A stretch of 64,000 nucleotides of DNA from Thuidium tamariscinum (Eukaryota; Streptophyta; Bryopsida; Hypnales; Thuidiaceae). Positions 50,801 to 62,715 of the stretch are shown here, piece by piece (position 1 is the stretch's first letter; each line of letters starts with the position of its first letter). The position numbers and the translations under genes were made by a program. Where the stretch lies: assembly GCA_947034885.2 (NCBI GenBank), contig OX344751.2, positions 15,562,001 to 15,626,000 on the forward strand. Reading direction: 5' to 3'. The notes below the pieces were generated by a model that searched no databases, was not told where the DNA came from, and saw only the letters and a program-made list of their open reading frames with translations.

Positions 50801-51255
50801 TTGATTCAACCAAGAGAAAATCAACATAATTGTCTTCAAATGAGGTCCAAATCAAGTGTTCCTAACCTACAGAGAAAATCAACAAAATTTCTGTTAATTT
50901 TGTCTTCATTTGGACCCCATTTCTCTAGTAGTGAGAGTTGGTATGGGAAGAGATCAACAATAGATCTAGAGCACGATAAAGATTTCTTATCGCTCGACAA
51001 TGAGCCTTTCAATACTATAGCGGAAGAAGGTGAGGATGATGATGACATTGTGTAGCCAGAGGACCTTATGCCATGCACACCAAAATAGAAACATCAAATA
51101 TATGGACATCAACACAATCTCAGGGTCCCACTCCACACATGTTTGAAGAAGCACAACACCACCTAACGCCTTCGATGCGGCCTGAGCATTGCTCTACACC
51201 ACGACCAAGGTCTTCCGTTCCGATAGACGTTGAAGTACACATTGTTGTGATGTAG
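50801..51255 (+). pseudogene. Coding remnant, possible N-terminal part of a transposon-associated or captured protein
   Basis: Two adjacent frames show coding-like composition. The first, 50801-51055, ends in an acidic tail (LDNEPFNTIAEEGEDDDDIV). The second, 51073-51255, is Pro/Ser/Thr-rich (TPRPRSSVPIDVEVHIV). They are separated by a frame change and a stop. A similar acidic plus Pro/Ser linker layout occurs in Myb/SANT-like proteins of PIF/Harbinger transposons, but no such domain is visible. Function not assigned. Confidence 0.3.
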
Positions 51256-51784
51256 GCTGTCTATTAAGTAAATTTAAGCATCTAAGTTAATTCAAGTGAA
51301 ATTCCAAGTATTAATGGGTTAGGATTTTTTGGTGGCTAGTCTCACCGACAGGTTAGGGGTTTCGGCGGTTATCTCACGGGGAGGTTAGGTCTTCGGAGGT
51401 ATTTAAAGGGATGGCTTTCCCCTTAGGTGCTTCTCTTGTGTATTCGATTACTTTCCATTACCTAGAGTTGGAGATTGAGTAATTGTGTTTAGAGCCATCT
51501 TTTTGTTTGAAGTTGTATTTTGTTCTTTTTGTTGATATTGATTTTATACCCAGGGTGTGTTCTTCAAGCTTGAAAGTGTAATAGGCAAATTCGAGGTAGC
51601 TTTGAGTGCTACCATTTTTGTTAGGTTTGAGAATTGAGGTTTGAGGTTGTAAGTTGGAATTGAAGATCTTTTTGTTAGACTTTATTCTTTTTGATATGTG
51701 ATAAGTTTAGTTGTTGGCTTTATAGCTTTTTGTTTCTTTTCATTTGTTTTCACTTCATAGACATCTACTACAACCAGAAGCCTC
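51248..51784 (+). mobile_element. LTR-like or intron-like insert
   Basis: The text begins TGTGATGTAGG and ends near CATCTACTACA, a TG...CA arrangement. It has a TATA-like ATTTAAAGGG near 51401 followed by a T-rich, G/T-biased stretch, as in the R-U5 part of plant LTRs. It separates the two coding patches around it. No 5-bp target duplication was found, and a GT...TTCATAG intron reading is also possible. Confidence 0.3.
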
Positions 51785-52282
51785 GTGCTTTTCCAAATAG
51801 ACTGCAATTCTTACAACAACGTTGTCAGTTCATCTGACACACCGCAAGCCACGACTTGTCGATGGTTTGAAAATATTGTTGTGAAGAAGAAAAGCCTCTA
51901 TGGCCACACGTTAGTGGCGAAAGCAATCCGCACTACAGGAGATGTCATGGCTGCCCAATTGTGGAAGATGATGAAATCTACAAAGACACTAGAGACTAAT
52001 CGACTGCAATTGCAAGATAATAGCTTCAAAGAGAAAATGGAGTACCAGAAGGAGCGAGATCGGCAGGTGCATGACAATGCTACCATCAGTCACGAGAATG
52101 AAAAATTAGCTATCAAGAAGCACAACCAAATTGTGCAGTGCTTATTAGACCTCGCCGTGGCTCTTACATTGGGCTTTGATGGTAGGCAACGTAGTAGTGC
52201 CCATGCACGCCATGTAGATGACAACATGCCACTAGGATCAGGACAGTGCTTGATGCTTCAACAACAGACATCAACCCAATAG
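51785..52282 (+). CDS. Unknown protein fragment, helical and charged
   Basis: 165 codons, coding-like. The central part is a predicted amphipathic helix rich in Lys/Glu/Gln (TLETNRLQLQDNSFKEKMEY, QKERDRQVHDNATISHENEK), followed by IVQCLLDLAVAL. This pattern resembles the C-terminal coiled coil of plant Myb/SANT-like or trihelix proteins, some of which accompany PIF/Harbinger transposons. That is resemblance of style only; no domain is certain. The first Met may not be the true start, and the frame probably continues the remnant at 50801-51255 across the insert. Confidence 0.35.
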   Translation: MLFQIDCNSYNNVVSSSDTPQATTCRWFENIVVKKKSLYGHTLVAKAIRTTGDVMAAQLWKMMKSTKTLETNRLQLQDNSFKEKMEYQKERDRQVHDNATISHENEKLAIKKHNQIVQCLLDLAVALTLGFDGRQRSSAHARHVDDNMPLGSGQCLMLQQQTSTQ

Positions 52283-54508
52283 GCATCTCGGAGGACCAAC
52301 GACTATGACATGCACACCGCACTAAGTGCCACAGAGGCACAACTTCGTCCAACCGACCTGCAACGCCATCGTCGTAGATATCAAACATGTTTTTGTAACG
52401 ACAACTTTTATGTATGTAAGGTAGCATGCGCATCAGCTTTTGGTTCTTAGTTTTTTGTTCGTCATGGCATACATCTTTTCTGAATGCCAAGTACCTGCAA
52501 AAGTGATACCAGACTTCTATAGTATTTTACGATGCAAATCAACACGTCTGCACTGTAGAGCGTGTTCGCGTATAGGAAAATGGCAATAAAGTCAACTGGT
52601 ATTGTACAACAATCACAAACCTCATTTTACCATGTCGTCATGTCTTACAAAGTCTGAATTGATTACAACAGTGCAAAAACAACCCACAAATACAAATAAA
52701 ACATGGTAGTACTATGAATTGAGTTGTATTTATTGCACAAAATGCTTCCGCAGGTTGCTAAGACCTATAAATGGTGAACAGTAAAACGGCACAAAGTAGG
52801 AGTCTATAGGCACCAGGGTTGACATGACGTCCAGACGTCCAACGTCACAACCGAACATCCAATGACAACGTCTGTTGGTTCCTAAATGTCATTTGACATT
52901 TAGACTTTTCTAATGTTTTCGTCCATTGGATGGCTGCACTGGCCAACCAAGGCAGACCCCAGACAGGCGAATAACCACAATGGGGTATATTGTAGACCGT
53001 ATGACAAATCGTAGCCACTATGCTTGATTCTAAAAACGAATTACATCTTAAAATGAAATGTCAAGGACATCAGATGGGCAATGACATCAATGCTTTATGA
53101 CGATGAAAGTTGTTGATTTTGATGTCATTGGGTTCCCAAGGTTTAGGGTTCAAACCTCAATGGCATCACTTAAGTTGAATCAAGTCAATTTCATCCGAGG
53201 GTATATTCGTTGAGGGAGGCCAAATTGAATATTGTTGTAAGATGTTTGAGGTGTAATCGAATGAATTGAACCACAAACAATTTAGAGCGATATTCGAATT
53301 GGTCTCCTACAACCACTCTCGGAATTTTACCAAAATTTTAAAAGTTAAATGATAGTTCCTTCTTGATTCTCACCTATTGAAGACACTTGACCTAGTGTTT
53401 TGAATTTTTGGTATGATTTGTATATTCAATATAATGAATTTAGCAATTCATTATATTTGACATGTAAAAAGAAAAAGAAAAAGAAAAAAATTATAATTAT
53501 TCACACATTTTTATCCACATAGGTAGGTACAATCAAACTTCATAATCTTTTCTTTCATAATTCCATAGGAACATGTGTAATGTAAACTAAAAAATTAGTA
53601 CCAATTTCGCCCAAAAAAAGTTTATAAAAGATTAAAATATGTGGATTTCTAATAAAGGAAATAGAAAAAAACTATAAACTTTGAGAAATACTTAGATGTA
53701 TACACAATATCTCCTTGAATTCTTGAATAGTTAAATAATTGAATGTCAAAGTCTTCTTAAACTTGTATTGACTACAATGCTACAAGAAACGTGCAATATT
53801 GCAATGATTTTAAATTATTTTTAATTGAGTAAATGTTTTCTTTGAAAGACAAACCATATATTTGTTTGAAGAAATAAAAAGTTATTTTATGAACAAGTAC
53901 ACAAATTTGAAGTACAAAATTATATAAGAAATTAGGAATTGTGAGACCATTGCAAGATATCAATCGTTCACTATACTAAGTCATTGGAAATAAAAGGTAG
54001 GTATTGAAATACTGAATTGTTAACTTCAAAAAGTTTTCTTTCTTTATAAATGTGTAGGACAAAATTGGTAACTCAGTATTTTGCACATCATTGCTTAAAT
54101 GAATTACTAGAGGAGAATTTGAAATGAGTTGCAATCAAACTTCATCAAATTACTGTTCACCTTCTTGAAAATAAATGAAGTATGATTACATTCCAAAACC
54201 AAAACCAATGTTTTTTTGAGGAAATGTAACAAAAATGGCAGAGATATAGAAATGACAAAATTGTGTAATGAAATATTTATATTTCAAAAGATTGCCACTT
54301 ACATATTCGATATTCTTACTTTCCTATATGATGTATTTTGATGAAAATTGCAAAATGCATGACTACTCTTTACTAAAATCCAAATACTATGCTTGATTGC
54401 TAGTCGCACACACATTCTATAAAAATTAAAATGAACGCAGTATATTCTACAATAGCTACAATCATACAATTGTACATTCTACACTTTAGAACTCTATTCT
54501 ACTCCAAA
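52283..54508. other. Mixed to AT-rich DNA, nothing recognised
   Basis: No gene supported. A lone B-box-like GGGTTCAAACC at 53147 has no A box at the right distance. A short (AAAAAG) run lies at 53467-53488. Confidence 0.3.
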
Positions 54509-54830
54509 TCAGAAGTATGGACCTCCAAAAGTAGGAGGAGGAGCTAGAGCATTGTATTGAATTTTTCCTGCACTTGAACCATCATAATTTGAGCCTCCTT
54601 GATGCCCATATGAATCCCCTATTGTGGATCTAAGATAATATTGGGAGCCTCTTTGGCTAGCCCTCCCATATTGCCCATAGTCTGTAGTACCCAAAAGTCG
54701 AAGCTACATAGAAAGATCAATTCACCAAACCATAAAATCCTATAAACAAATTACAGTACACGTGGCACATAACATAGAGGAGGTGGTTCACAATACGGTA
54801 ATGCCCCCCAAGGTGGCTCCCAATACTATC
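54509..54830 (-). pseudogene. 3' part of an unknown gene, two exon-like segments
   Basis: The final segment reads LRLLGTTDYGQYGRASQRGS and ends ALAPPPTFGGPYF-stop, a Gly/Tyr/Ser-rich tail. Upstream, in a compatible frame, is YWEPPWGALPYCEPPPLCYV-PR. The two could join across a short intron with CGT|GTACTG donor and TATGTAG|CTTCG acceptor. No family recognised. A stop codon lies just before YWEPP, so either a further intron or decay is involved. Confidence 0.35.
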
Positions 54831-55093
54831 TAGATACCACACACTATGTTGCTTGGGGTCAGCATGAGGTGAAAACTTCTTGTCACCTTTTGCTTTTAGG
54901 TAATGCAATTTTTTGAATTGGGCAACTGGATTTTATATTGCATGTGGTTGTTCTTATCTTGCCAAATCTAGAATTAACCTTTTAGAATTTAGATTGCCTT
55001 TTTCTTGCGTTTTTGATCTAAATGTGGTTTAGGGTATAACAACAAATTTTCTATATTCAAGGTAGGGTTTGTTGGCATGGATGATGGCACTCA

Positions 55094-55590
55094 ATTTCAA
55101 AATTAGACTAAACTAGGTGGAAGATGATGTTGGGCGATTGGAACTATCAAGTCCCTTTTTTTGCCACTCGGGCGACACATATACGGATTTGTATATATAT
55201 TTAGAGAATAGGGGATGCGTGGAGTGGCCCTTCCTTTTCTAGGACTTCTATGATGAATGTAAAATATTGAAGAGGTTTGAGGCCATGAACCCTATAACCA
55301 AACGTGTTTATATCATTCTTGCATTGAAGGGCAATGATGGACTTCACAAATGGTGTTGTATTGGAAACTAGGCCAAAATAAAAAGCAGTGGCTTAGCAGC
55401 GAAGCTCCAAGTACAAATTAGGATTGATGAAGTTGTCCAACCGTGTGGTGCAAATGTCTTGCAAGCCGGTGTTACACAGGTGTTGGAGGAGGTAGAAGCT
55501 AGCATAATGGCGGACTTTGAGCACGTGAAGAAGAAAGCAATCTCTTGGCGTACTTCACGAGCTTGTTCTAGGGATATGTCCTTGTTCTCA
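55094..55590 (+). pseudogene. Decayed unknown gene with in-frame stops
   Basis: One frame reads VEDDVGRLELSSPFFCHSGD, then FYDECKILKRFEAMNPITK-RVYIILALKGNDGLHKWC and later VLEEVEASIMADFEHVKK, with stop codons at about 55240 and 55369. The composition is protein-like through 160 codons, so it is probably a dead gene or transposon copy. No family recognised. Confidence 0.35.
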
Positions 55591-56743
55591 CTATATAAGC
55601 ATGCCTTTTTTTTCTTTCTCGTTCGTGGGTATTGCAGTAAGTCATGGATGGGAAACTGTGGTCTATACTTTGAAAGACCTCTCTGCTATGGAATTGCAGA
55701 CTCTTTGTAGCATTCTATAAGATGGTTGGAGCCATGCAAAGATTCAAGTCCCTCTTAGAGCAACAATGCAACCCAACAATCGTAATTGGGTTACACTGTC
55801 CCACCAAACTTTGTGACCAGGTATGAAATTTAGATGCTCTCCTTTTACATTTGGTCTTCAAATGTATGTATGTGTGGCCATGTATGCTTGTGAAGTTGTG
55901 AATCCATTTCTTTCTAGGACATTTCCATTGATACAAGTGTGTTTGCTACAATGCAAGTGCAGGGGATTTTGAACAGAGCCGGTTATAGTAGTGCATGTTA
56001 GCCTTTAGACGCTAAACCTTAGTTTTGTTCATTGATACATGATATGTACATTTTGGTTCCACTCATTGTGTTTGTAAATACAATGAGAACATTATATTTC
56101 TTACTACATCATTGTACACAAAAACTTTCTTCGTTGTGTGTCCTAATATGATTGATTTAATACTATAGTAAGCTTGCTAATTTTGGCAGAGTAAATTCAA
56201 ATGCTTTTTGGTGACACTATCCACACTTGCTAGCTCTCAGATTAGGCTGAATTTTGTGAGATATCAGATAAAGCTTGACTCCAAAAAAATTTTACAATAA
56301 AAGCTTTCTTCTAGCAGATTTGGTTGTAAATCAAATAGTCCACGGCCTAAAATTTTCTCAAATTTTTTTGCATTATATTTTTTGAGAAATTTTTTTAAAC
56401 CAAATTACATGCAATACAAGTGATGTTTGCACTCATGTGCGAGGCATAAAATAATATATTTTTAGATTTCTTTTGGCAATAATATGCTTTTCTACTACAA
56501 AAATAGACCATGAAAATTTTAACTTTAGATCATTAAATTTGGAGGATCCTTATATAGTGAAATCTCCTAAACTTCAAAGTGTGACAAATAAACCAAAATG
56601 ATTTTTAAATGTTAATTAATTTTTTTTTAAATAATATGATTACTATCAAGCCAAGCATCTCCAATAAAAATTTCAAATTTAAGGGGTTTATACTTCAAAA
56701 ATTACGAACAATGACAAGAATGCTACTTTCATTGTCAACAATG
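55591..56743. other. Mixed to AT-rich DNA, nothing recognised
   Basis: It may include further decayed sequence of the upstream pseudogene to about 55980 (splice-like CACTGTCC and GTATG words). The rest is AT-rich with no repeat ends. Confidence 0.3.
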
Positions 56744-57199
56744 CTAGTATATCAGCATGAAGATGCGAGCATATGAGCCTTGAATATGTATATAAGTAAA
56801 TATACATCAGCCTTCAATATAAGAGAAAGGAGTGTTTTAAATATAGTCTTAGATATAAGATTTTAAATAATGACCTTTATAGGAGATTTTTGGTAAGAAT
56901 TTATTAGAAATATGTCTTTCTAGTAAAATTTTACTAGAAAGACACATATTTCTAATAAATTCTTACCAAAAATCTCCTAAAAAGGTCATTTCTTAAAATC
57001 TTATCTCTAGGGCTATATTTAAAATATCCCTTTCTCTTCTAGTACATTGATGGAGATTATAACATAAACACCTATTATATAGGTATCTACAACGTAGTTG
57101 CATTACAATTATAGAAAGTTTTTATACTCTAAGCGCCTGTACCATAGATACGTAGTCTTCTAGGCTCATGGGCTCACACTTTTAGGCTCACATAATAAT
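56744..57199. mobile_element. Family P element (P2) containing palindrome Q1
   Basis: The left end has 'gatgcgagcatatgagcct' and the right 'aggctcatgggctcaca' and 'aggctcacat', the same GAGCCT words as P1. Most of its centre is occupied by the palindrome at 56818-57039. Confidence 0.45.
56818..57039. repeat. Near-perfect palindrome with arms of about 105-110 bp (Q1)
   Basis: The centre lies between 56928 and 56929 (CTAGTAAAA|TTTTACTAG). The inner 48 bases of each arm match except for one 2-base indel (ATATGTC / GACACATAT). The outer arms continue with a few mismatches to AGAGAAAGG / CCTTTCTCT. There is no loop. It is probably a foldback MITE. Confidence 0.85.
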
Positions 57200-57478
57200 A
57201 ACCAGGGCTTCTTTTTTTGGCTTTTTGGTGCTAGTTTGCACTAGAAAAAATGATTTGGCTAAAAAACACCTCAAAAAATGCTGGAAAATTTGGATGAAAT
57301 CACCAAAGAACTTTGAAATAAAGAAAAATAGTAGATGAATTCGCCTAATTTTGGATGAAACCATACTATACATCCAAGAAATGGATGAATGTTGCAATTT
57401 CGAGCATCCCTATAACATTTTATGTCGCCATTGTGGTTATTCCCAAAAAATGAAAAAAAAAGCCTTGATAATAACCCT
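57192..57478 (+). mobile_element. Family M repeat (M3)
   Basis: 'aataaccagggcttctttt' at the left and 'aaaagccttgataataacc' at the right are imperfect inverted ends. The interior 'tggatgaaatcaccaaa' and 'atccaagaaatggatgaatg' match M1 and M2. Non-coding. Confidence 0.5.
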
Positions 57479-58620
57479 CTTTTCATTGTGATGGAGAGTA
57501 GGAGTAATGTTTCTTGCAATGACCCAAAACAACTAACCTCAAAAAGTTCAAGTTGAATGAGACCAAGTCACCATTCAATGTATTCAACAAATCTTTGATA
57601 GTTGTGCAAAAAATCAATTTTGGTTGGATATTTGTCACAAAATTTTGACACAAGGTGTGAGTATATCATCCCTTAGTTGACATATAATTTTTTTTCTAAT
57701 GAAGTACTTAGATAAAGAATTATATTGCCATGAACTTCTTATGCATTTTAGACAATTTCGAGCAAAATGTGCAAAATGCCCCTTCTACTTTTGAAATTTG
57801 ATAGGTGTGTATCTTATATGGTATAGGATAAAAATATTAAAAAAAAACCCATGTGTAGTGCAAAATTTTTACTCCAAGAGAAGTTCAAGTCTAATGACTT
57901 TGTTAGGTAAGGTCAAAAAATAACTTTTTCTTCAATTACTTCAAACATTACAATTTGACAGTTTGTGTGGTCAAAGTTTCCAAAAACATTTCTATACATT
58001 CCCATATAATAGTCTACTACAATTTGTATGGTTGAATCTCAAAAACAAACTTTTTTTTTTCATTTCTTTTTCATTTCCCTAAAAAGTAGCAATTTTTTAG
58101 ATATTTATATAGTGTGAAATGTCAATTAATTAGTATGGGTTCCCTTAAATCCCTATCTAGTGAAGAACTTGAAATTTCACAATTTCTACTTGAAATGTGC
58201 CTCAATCCTTGCTGGGTAATGTAAATGTTCTTGACAATCCGTTAAATCGAAATAGTAATTGTTTGTATGCCAATGTATTCTTAGTAAATCATTGCAAGGG
58301 AACACACTCCTTGGGTAGCTTGGTGCAACAAGAAGTTGACTTTTCAACGATGAATTGGACATGCACATCACCAAGCTTCTGAGCCTACCCAGAATTTTGT
58401 TAAAATGGCAACATTCCAAACACGTTGTTCAAACCACAAAAGTGCCATCTAAGACAAGTATAGATTTCAGACGGCACGGTCTAAACTATAAAAGTGCTAA
58501 AGTTTGTGTCCGAATGGCCCCATTTTTTCGAAATTCCCCCGCTGCCTTAAAAGAAAGTCGGGTCGTTCATCAGTTCTTGTACTGCCCCTGCACCCAATTG
58601 AAAGCAAGGCCTAATTCATG
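57479..58620. other. AT-rich DNA, minor repeat remnants
   Basis: No gene supported. 58395-58480 ('ttaaaatggcaacattccaaac', 'gacaagtatagatttcagac') is related to 48437-48610. Confidence 0.35.
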
Positions 58621-60194
58621 AAGTACATATTCCCACGTGATCTGACTGAATATCCAAAGGAATACCTGAAATGAGAATACCTGAACAAGAGCCAGATTGG
58701 AGTAAGCTTAACTTAACTCCGTGAGTACACAAGAATGAAAACGATACTCTTTTGGGGACTCTCGTTCAGTTTGGGAAGGAGTTCCTTCTCAACGTTTGGC
58801 AAGGTGCCGTGAACCTTGATTTGCCGTTTGGGTGAAGATCACGAGACTTGCTTGCCTGCTCGTGACCCGAGCCACCCGACCCAACGTACGCACGTGGGAC
58901 CAATCCGTCCTTGGGAATGGATCCCGGGTTTAAATAGCTGCATGCGGAATTTAATAAGATCAACGAGATGCATAAACTATACTTTTATCACCGACAACAG
59001 AAAAGAAGATCAAGCCACAGTCTGCATCATTCTATATATATATTCGCTTAATCCCACACTAGCTAGGCAGCAAACATTCCTCTGCTTTCTCCAGAGCCTG
59101 ACCTTGAAGTTCAAACCCTGGATCGCCAGGCTAGGCCTTTTCATCCTCAGCCTGTTGATTTAGAGCCTAAATCCTGAACAGGCTGATCGAGATCGAATGC
59201 TTGACAGATTGCGCTTCCAGTCATTGAGATGATACCTGCATTTTAGATTCAGCATTTTTTCAGATATGATTCAATGACATGGGGATATGTAAAGGTTTGT
59301 GTTACGTTGTAAAGCTTGCTTCGTGGAGGAGGCACCCGCGGGGGGTAGCACACACTACATATCGATCTCCTCGTCCATACTTCCTTACGAGAGGAACGCA
59401 TATTCATGTCGCTTCAATCTCTACAAGAATGACAAACTCAGAATGAACTTCCAAAGGAATGGAATGTATGCAACAGCACTTCCCTGATTGTGACATGTTT
59501 GCAAAACCACCCCTTCAAATTCTTGCCTAAAAATGTACAGCTTTTACTCATAAGCACCAATGGCAGGGTCAATTTTGTGTACACTTAATATTCAAGTATT
59601 CAAGGCTTTGGAAATTCTTAGTTTATTGATATAGAGTTCAAAAAATGCATGAGAAGAGAATCTAGAATCTCCTTTTGACGACCAAACAAGACATTAGACG
59701 CATTACACAACATTCAATCTGCACCGATGATCCTAGGTGAGTATTCATGTGCAGCTGCTGCAAGGCAAGAGAGCGAAGTCTGAGAAAGCTGGATCACAGA
59801 CACACTTTGTAGATCTACGTTATGAGAGAGAAACTGAGCTTGCAAAAAATTCCTCCAATTGTGTGCTCCAATGAAGCGCATTTAACTTGTGCTCCCCACA
59901 GCCCCAATCCATCGATATAAGCGAAGCTCTCAAAGATGTCACTTACGGACTCGATAACTTTCGAAAGAGCTATCCGAGAAAACCAGATGTATAGATTACG
60001 TTTTGGCTGATGAAAAATCTCACATTGATATTCTTCTTACAAGTTAGCCTCAACGAGTGACACAATTGCTTCAGAACTTGGACTTGACTGAAAAATGGCA
60101 CCACCAACCTACCAAACAACCCCCTAAATTTCATGGCCATTGATTTGAAATAAATAAATAAATTTGAAACCCCCTCAATGCCCTTGATTTCATT
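58621..60194. other. Low-repeat, GC-richer region without a resolved gene
   Basis: The composition resembles the gene regions. TATA-like words occur at 58930 (TTTAAATAG) and 59033-59042 (ATATATATAT), followed by a pyrimidine-rich stretch. Open frames at 58816-59163 and 59299-59487 have no recognisable motif. A non-coding RNA or small gene is possible but not shown. Confidence 0.3.
59147..59186. other. Strong short hairpin
   Basis: TCAGCCTGTT-GATTTA, loop GAGCC, TAAATC, bulge CTG, AACAGGCTGA: a 16-bp stem with a 5-base loop and a 3-base bulge. It is too short for a typical plant microRNA precursor. Confidence 0.7.
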
Positions 60195-60375
60195 AGATGT
60201 TTTTTGAGGGATTAGAAGACTGTTTTAGGCCTGTTCCCAATGCTATGAGCAGTCAGAATAATAAATAATAATAAAATAAAATTTTAAAATTTGATCGTGG
60301 TAGTCTCTCAGCCACATCAGATCGCATATGTGGCAAAATTCCCAATATTCCTACAGTCACGAACTCACAATTTTC
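60195..60375. mobile_element. Family H repeat
   Basis: 'ggattagaagactgttttagg' at the left and 'tcacaattttctaatc' at the right are weak inverted ends. Between them are an A/T core and 'gtggtagtctctcagccaca', like 20670-20700 and 10190-10210. Non-coding. Confidence 0.4.
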
Positions 60376-60404
60376 TAATCAGCAGAAAAAAACATCTAAT
60401 GCAT

Positions 60405-60515
60405 GCTAAATATTGAATATATATTGAATACCAAATACATATTGAATATTGAAAACTGAATACATATTGAATATGTACCAAATATGTACTTAATACTAGA
60501 TATATCCCATATTGA
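60405..60515. repeat. Degenerate tandem array of ATTGAATA/CAAATA words
   Basis: About nine short units (ATATTGAATAC, CAAATACAT, TGAATATGTACC) in 110 bases. The reverse-strand open frame rich in I/Y/S codons over it is a by-product. Confidence 0.65.
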
Positions 60516-60589
60516 TTGGTGGAAAAACTGCTCATCAAAAATACATATATGCGTGTGTACATAGGAAACTAAATTGTCTGAGTAGGTGG

Positions 60590-61450
60590 TTAACCCTTAA
60601 GTGCATATGCATCCAAAAAGTGGATGCGCCTTGGTCAACCTTGATTTTAACTTTATATATAACCATTTTTGGAATTTGACTTTGACTAAGAAAATGAAGC
60701 TTGACAAGTTTTCTTTCAATTTCAACTTGAAATTTTGAAAAAATTGAAAAATTGAAAAAGTTATTGCAATTGCAAGCTCTATGTGTTAAAATCCAAAAAA
60801 CACAATTTGTTGTGTTTTTTCATTCATATTTTTTTCTTTAAAATGAATTTTCAACTTAAATTACAAAATTAAGTTTTCCATTGTTATCTTCATTAATGGT
60901 AAAAATTTTAGATTATTTTAATATATATTCTAGTTGATATAATTATTTTTTATCCTTAACTTTAAATAATAACAATAATTTGTAGTTTTCATCGAAAACT
61001 TTGAAAAACTTTGAGTAAATAGGAAGTTCAATTATCTATTAGTAAAAAACATCAAATTTTTATACCTCTATTCAATAAAGTATTAAATGTGGTTTACTAG
61101 GCAAATATTACTTCAAGATTTTTGTTGGGGTTGTTTGGGGTTTTAAAAATAGAATAATCAATTGAAAATTTTGTAGAATAATATTCATTTCTACTTGTAA
61201 CTCTTGAGAAAATTTCAAATAATTTGGATCATTTCTTCTATTTTTACTTATTTATTTCTAGTTTAAGCAACAAAAATGATAACAATTACAATTTTTTACA
61301 AAATCAATTGAAATTTCTCCTAATATTACATTCTCTATAGTTTGAAGTAATAAAAATATAAGATCAATATTTGAAGGCCATCTAATATGCTAAATTCACC
61401 TTAGATATGATGTTTGACTAGATGGCAATGGATCTTGTCGTTTAATGGTT
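60590..61450 (+). mobile_element. Family C TTAA-type element (C2)
   Basis: It starts TTAA-CCCTTAAGTGCATATGC, followed by the GCATCCAAAAAGTGGATGC hairpin. The interior matches C1 reversed. The right end is not sharp (about 61450, ATGGTTAA). Non-coding. Confidence 0.55.
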
Positions 61451-61729
61451 AAAATAAAAAATCTGCCTCACTGGCTTTTGGGTGGATACCTCACTATTCA
61501 CCCAAAAGACAGTACACAATATGGACTTGAACTTGGACTTGACATTACACAAGCAGTTTAAGTCACCGCCCCAATCTATGTGTCAAAATTAACCAGCATA
61601 TTTCCCCCTTGATCTCGATTTGATTGAAGGGCTATTTACATGGGATGAAAGTGAGCAAATCCTTTACGAAAACAAGCGCCCCTTAATGCCTTGAAATGTC
61701 GGTGCAAGTAGAAGCATGAGTGACATTAA

Positions 61730-61970
61730 GGGATTTTTGAAGCCATTGGAAGACTGTGGGTTTGCAGACTGCGGGAACGCAGTTTCTACCGCGTGAATAG
61801 AAATCCGACGTGGTCGAGAGAATGTCATGTCATTTTTAATGTTTTTAATTTTTAAAATTTTAAATTTTTTATAGTAAATGCTGGCCTGACAACAGCCTGC
61901 AGTAACAGGAACATTTTCGGGGAACAACCTTGGAACGGCCCTGTGGAGGCCTCATATCCCTTCTAATGAC
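61730..61970. mobile_element. Family H repeat (second full-length-like copy)
   Basis: 'gaagccattggaagactgtgg' at the left and 'tatcccttctaatgac' at the right, with 'ccgacgtggtcgagagaatg' and a TTTTAAATTT core inside. This is the same arrangement as 9770-10290 and 60195-60375. Non-coding. Confidence 0.45.
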
Positions 61971-62715
61971 TTACTTCCACTGAGAAGCAAAGTCGTGAGT
62001 GACAATCTTGTTGGGTCTTCATTTACACTAAATTGTGAGCAAAAAAGGTTGTCCACTGTAAACGAAAAAGAGTAAGTCAGCGTCTGCACAAGCAAAGCAA
62101 ATCGCGTCCACTTCCACTAACGCCGTGTAAGTGAGTCTCCAGGAGGAAGTGAGAGCAGCACAGCGGATTTGCTGAAGTATATATGTCCTGGTTTCACTTG
62201 CCCCCAGCGCATATCTTTTGAGAGTTCCTGTGTTATGTGGCAACTGAATGAAAGCGCAAAACTGCAAGGCCACAGAATGGTACGTGATTTCATGTGAGGA
62301 TTGGGAAAGCAAGTGTGGCGCAAGTACACCAACTGCCAAATCAAAATTAGGGTCTTCAGAAACAGAGGATTAGCAACACGAAATATAAGCCTTTACCTTG
62401 TGCAGTACTGTAGAATGCGACAATTGGATTCTCCTTTCAATTGCTATCAACAATCAATAAAAATTCGGTCATTGTAATCAGGGAGTTACCTCGGTTGCGC
62501 CAGATCACTAGACTGATATGATCCAACGGCCTAACCAATTTCCATCAAAGCACAAACCCACCCCAAACCCACCCAGTCTGTCTGAATGGAAAAAGTCTGG
62601 CTGTGTCTGTTCCACGGAAAGTGCACCTAATAAATACTAAAACTCAGTACAAACTGTGTTGGTTATAAAATGTGATGATTCAGGGTTTCAGGGTTTAGGT
62701 TCTCGTTCTCCGACC
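61971..62715. other. 3' flank of the BAHD gene, nothing recognised
   Basis: Mixed composition without repeats, likely including the 3' UTR of the acyltransferase. Reverse-strand AATAAA-like words occur near 62455 (complement of 'caataaa' text is on the other strand), so no signal is assigned. Confidence 0.35.

Noticed and set aside
53120..53170. Third SINE/tRNA candidate
   Set aside because: Only a B-box-like word; no A box at the expected distance.
60365..60562. Ile/Tyr/Ser-rich reverse-strand frame
   Set aside because: It is a by-product of the short tandem array at 60405-60515.
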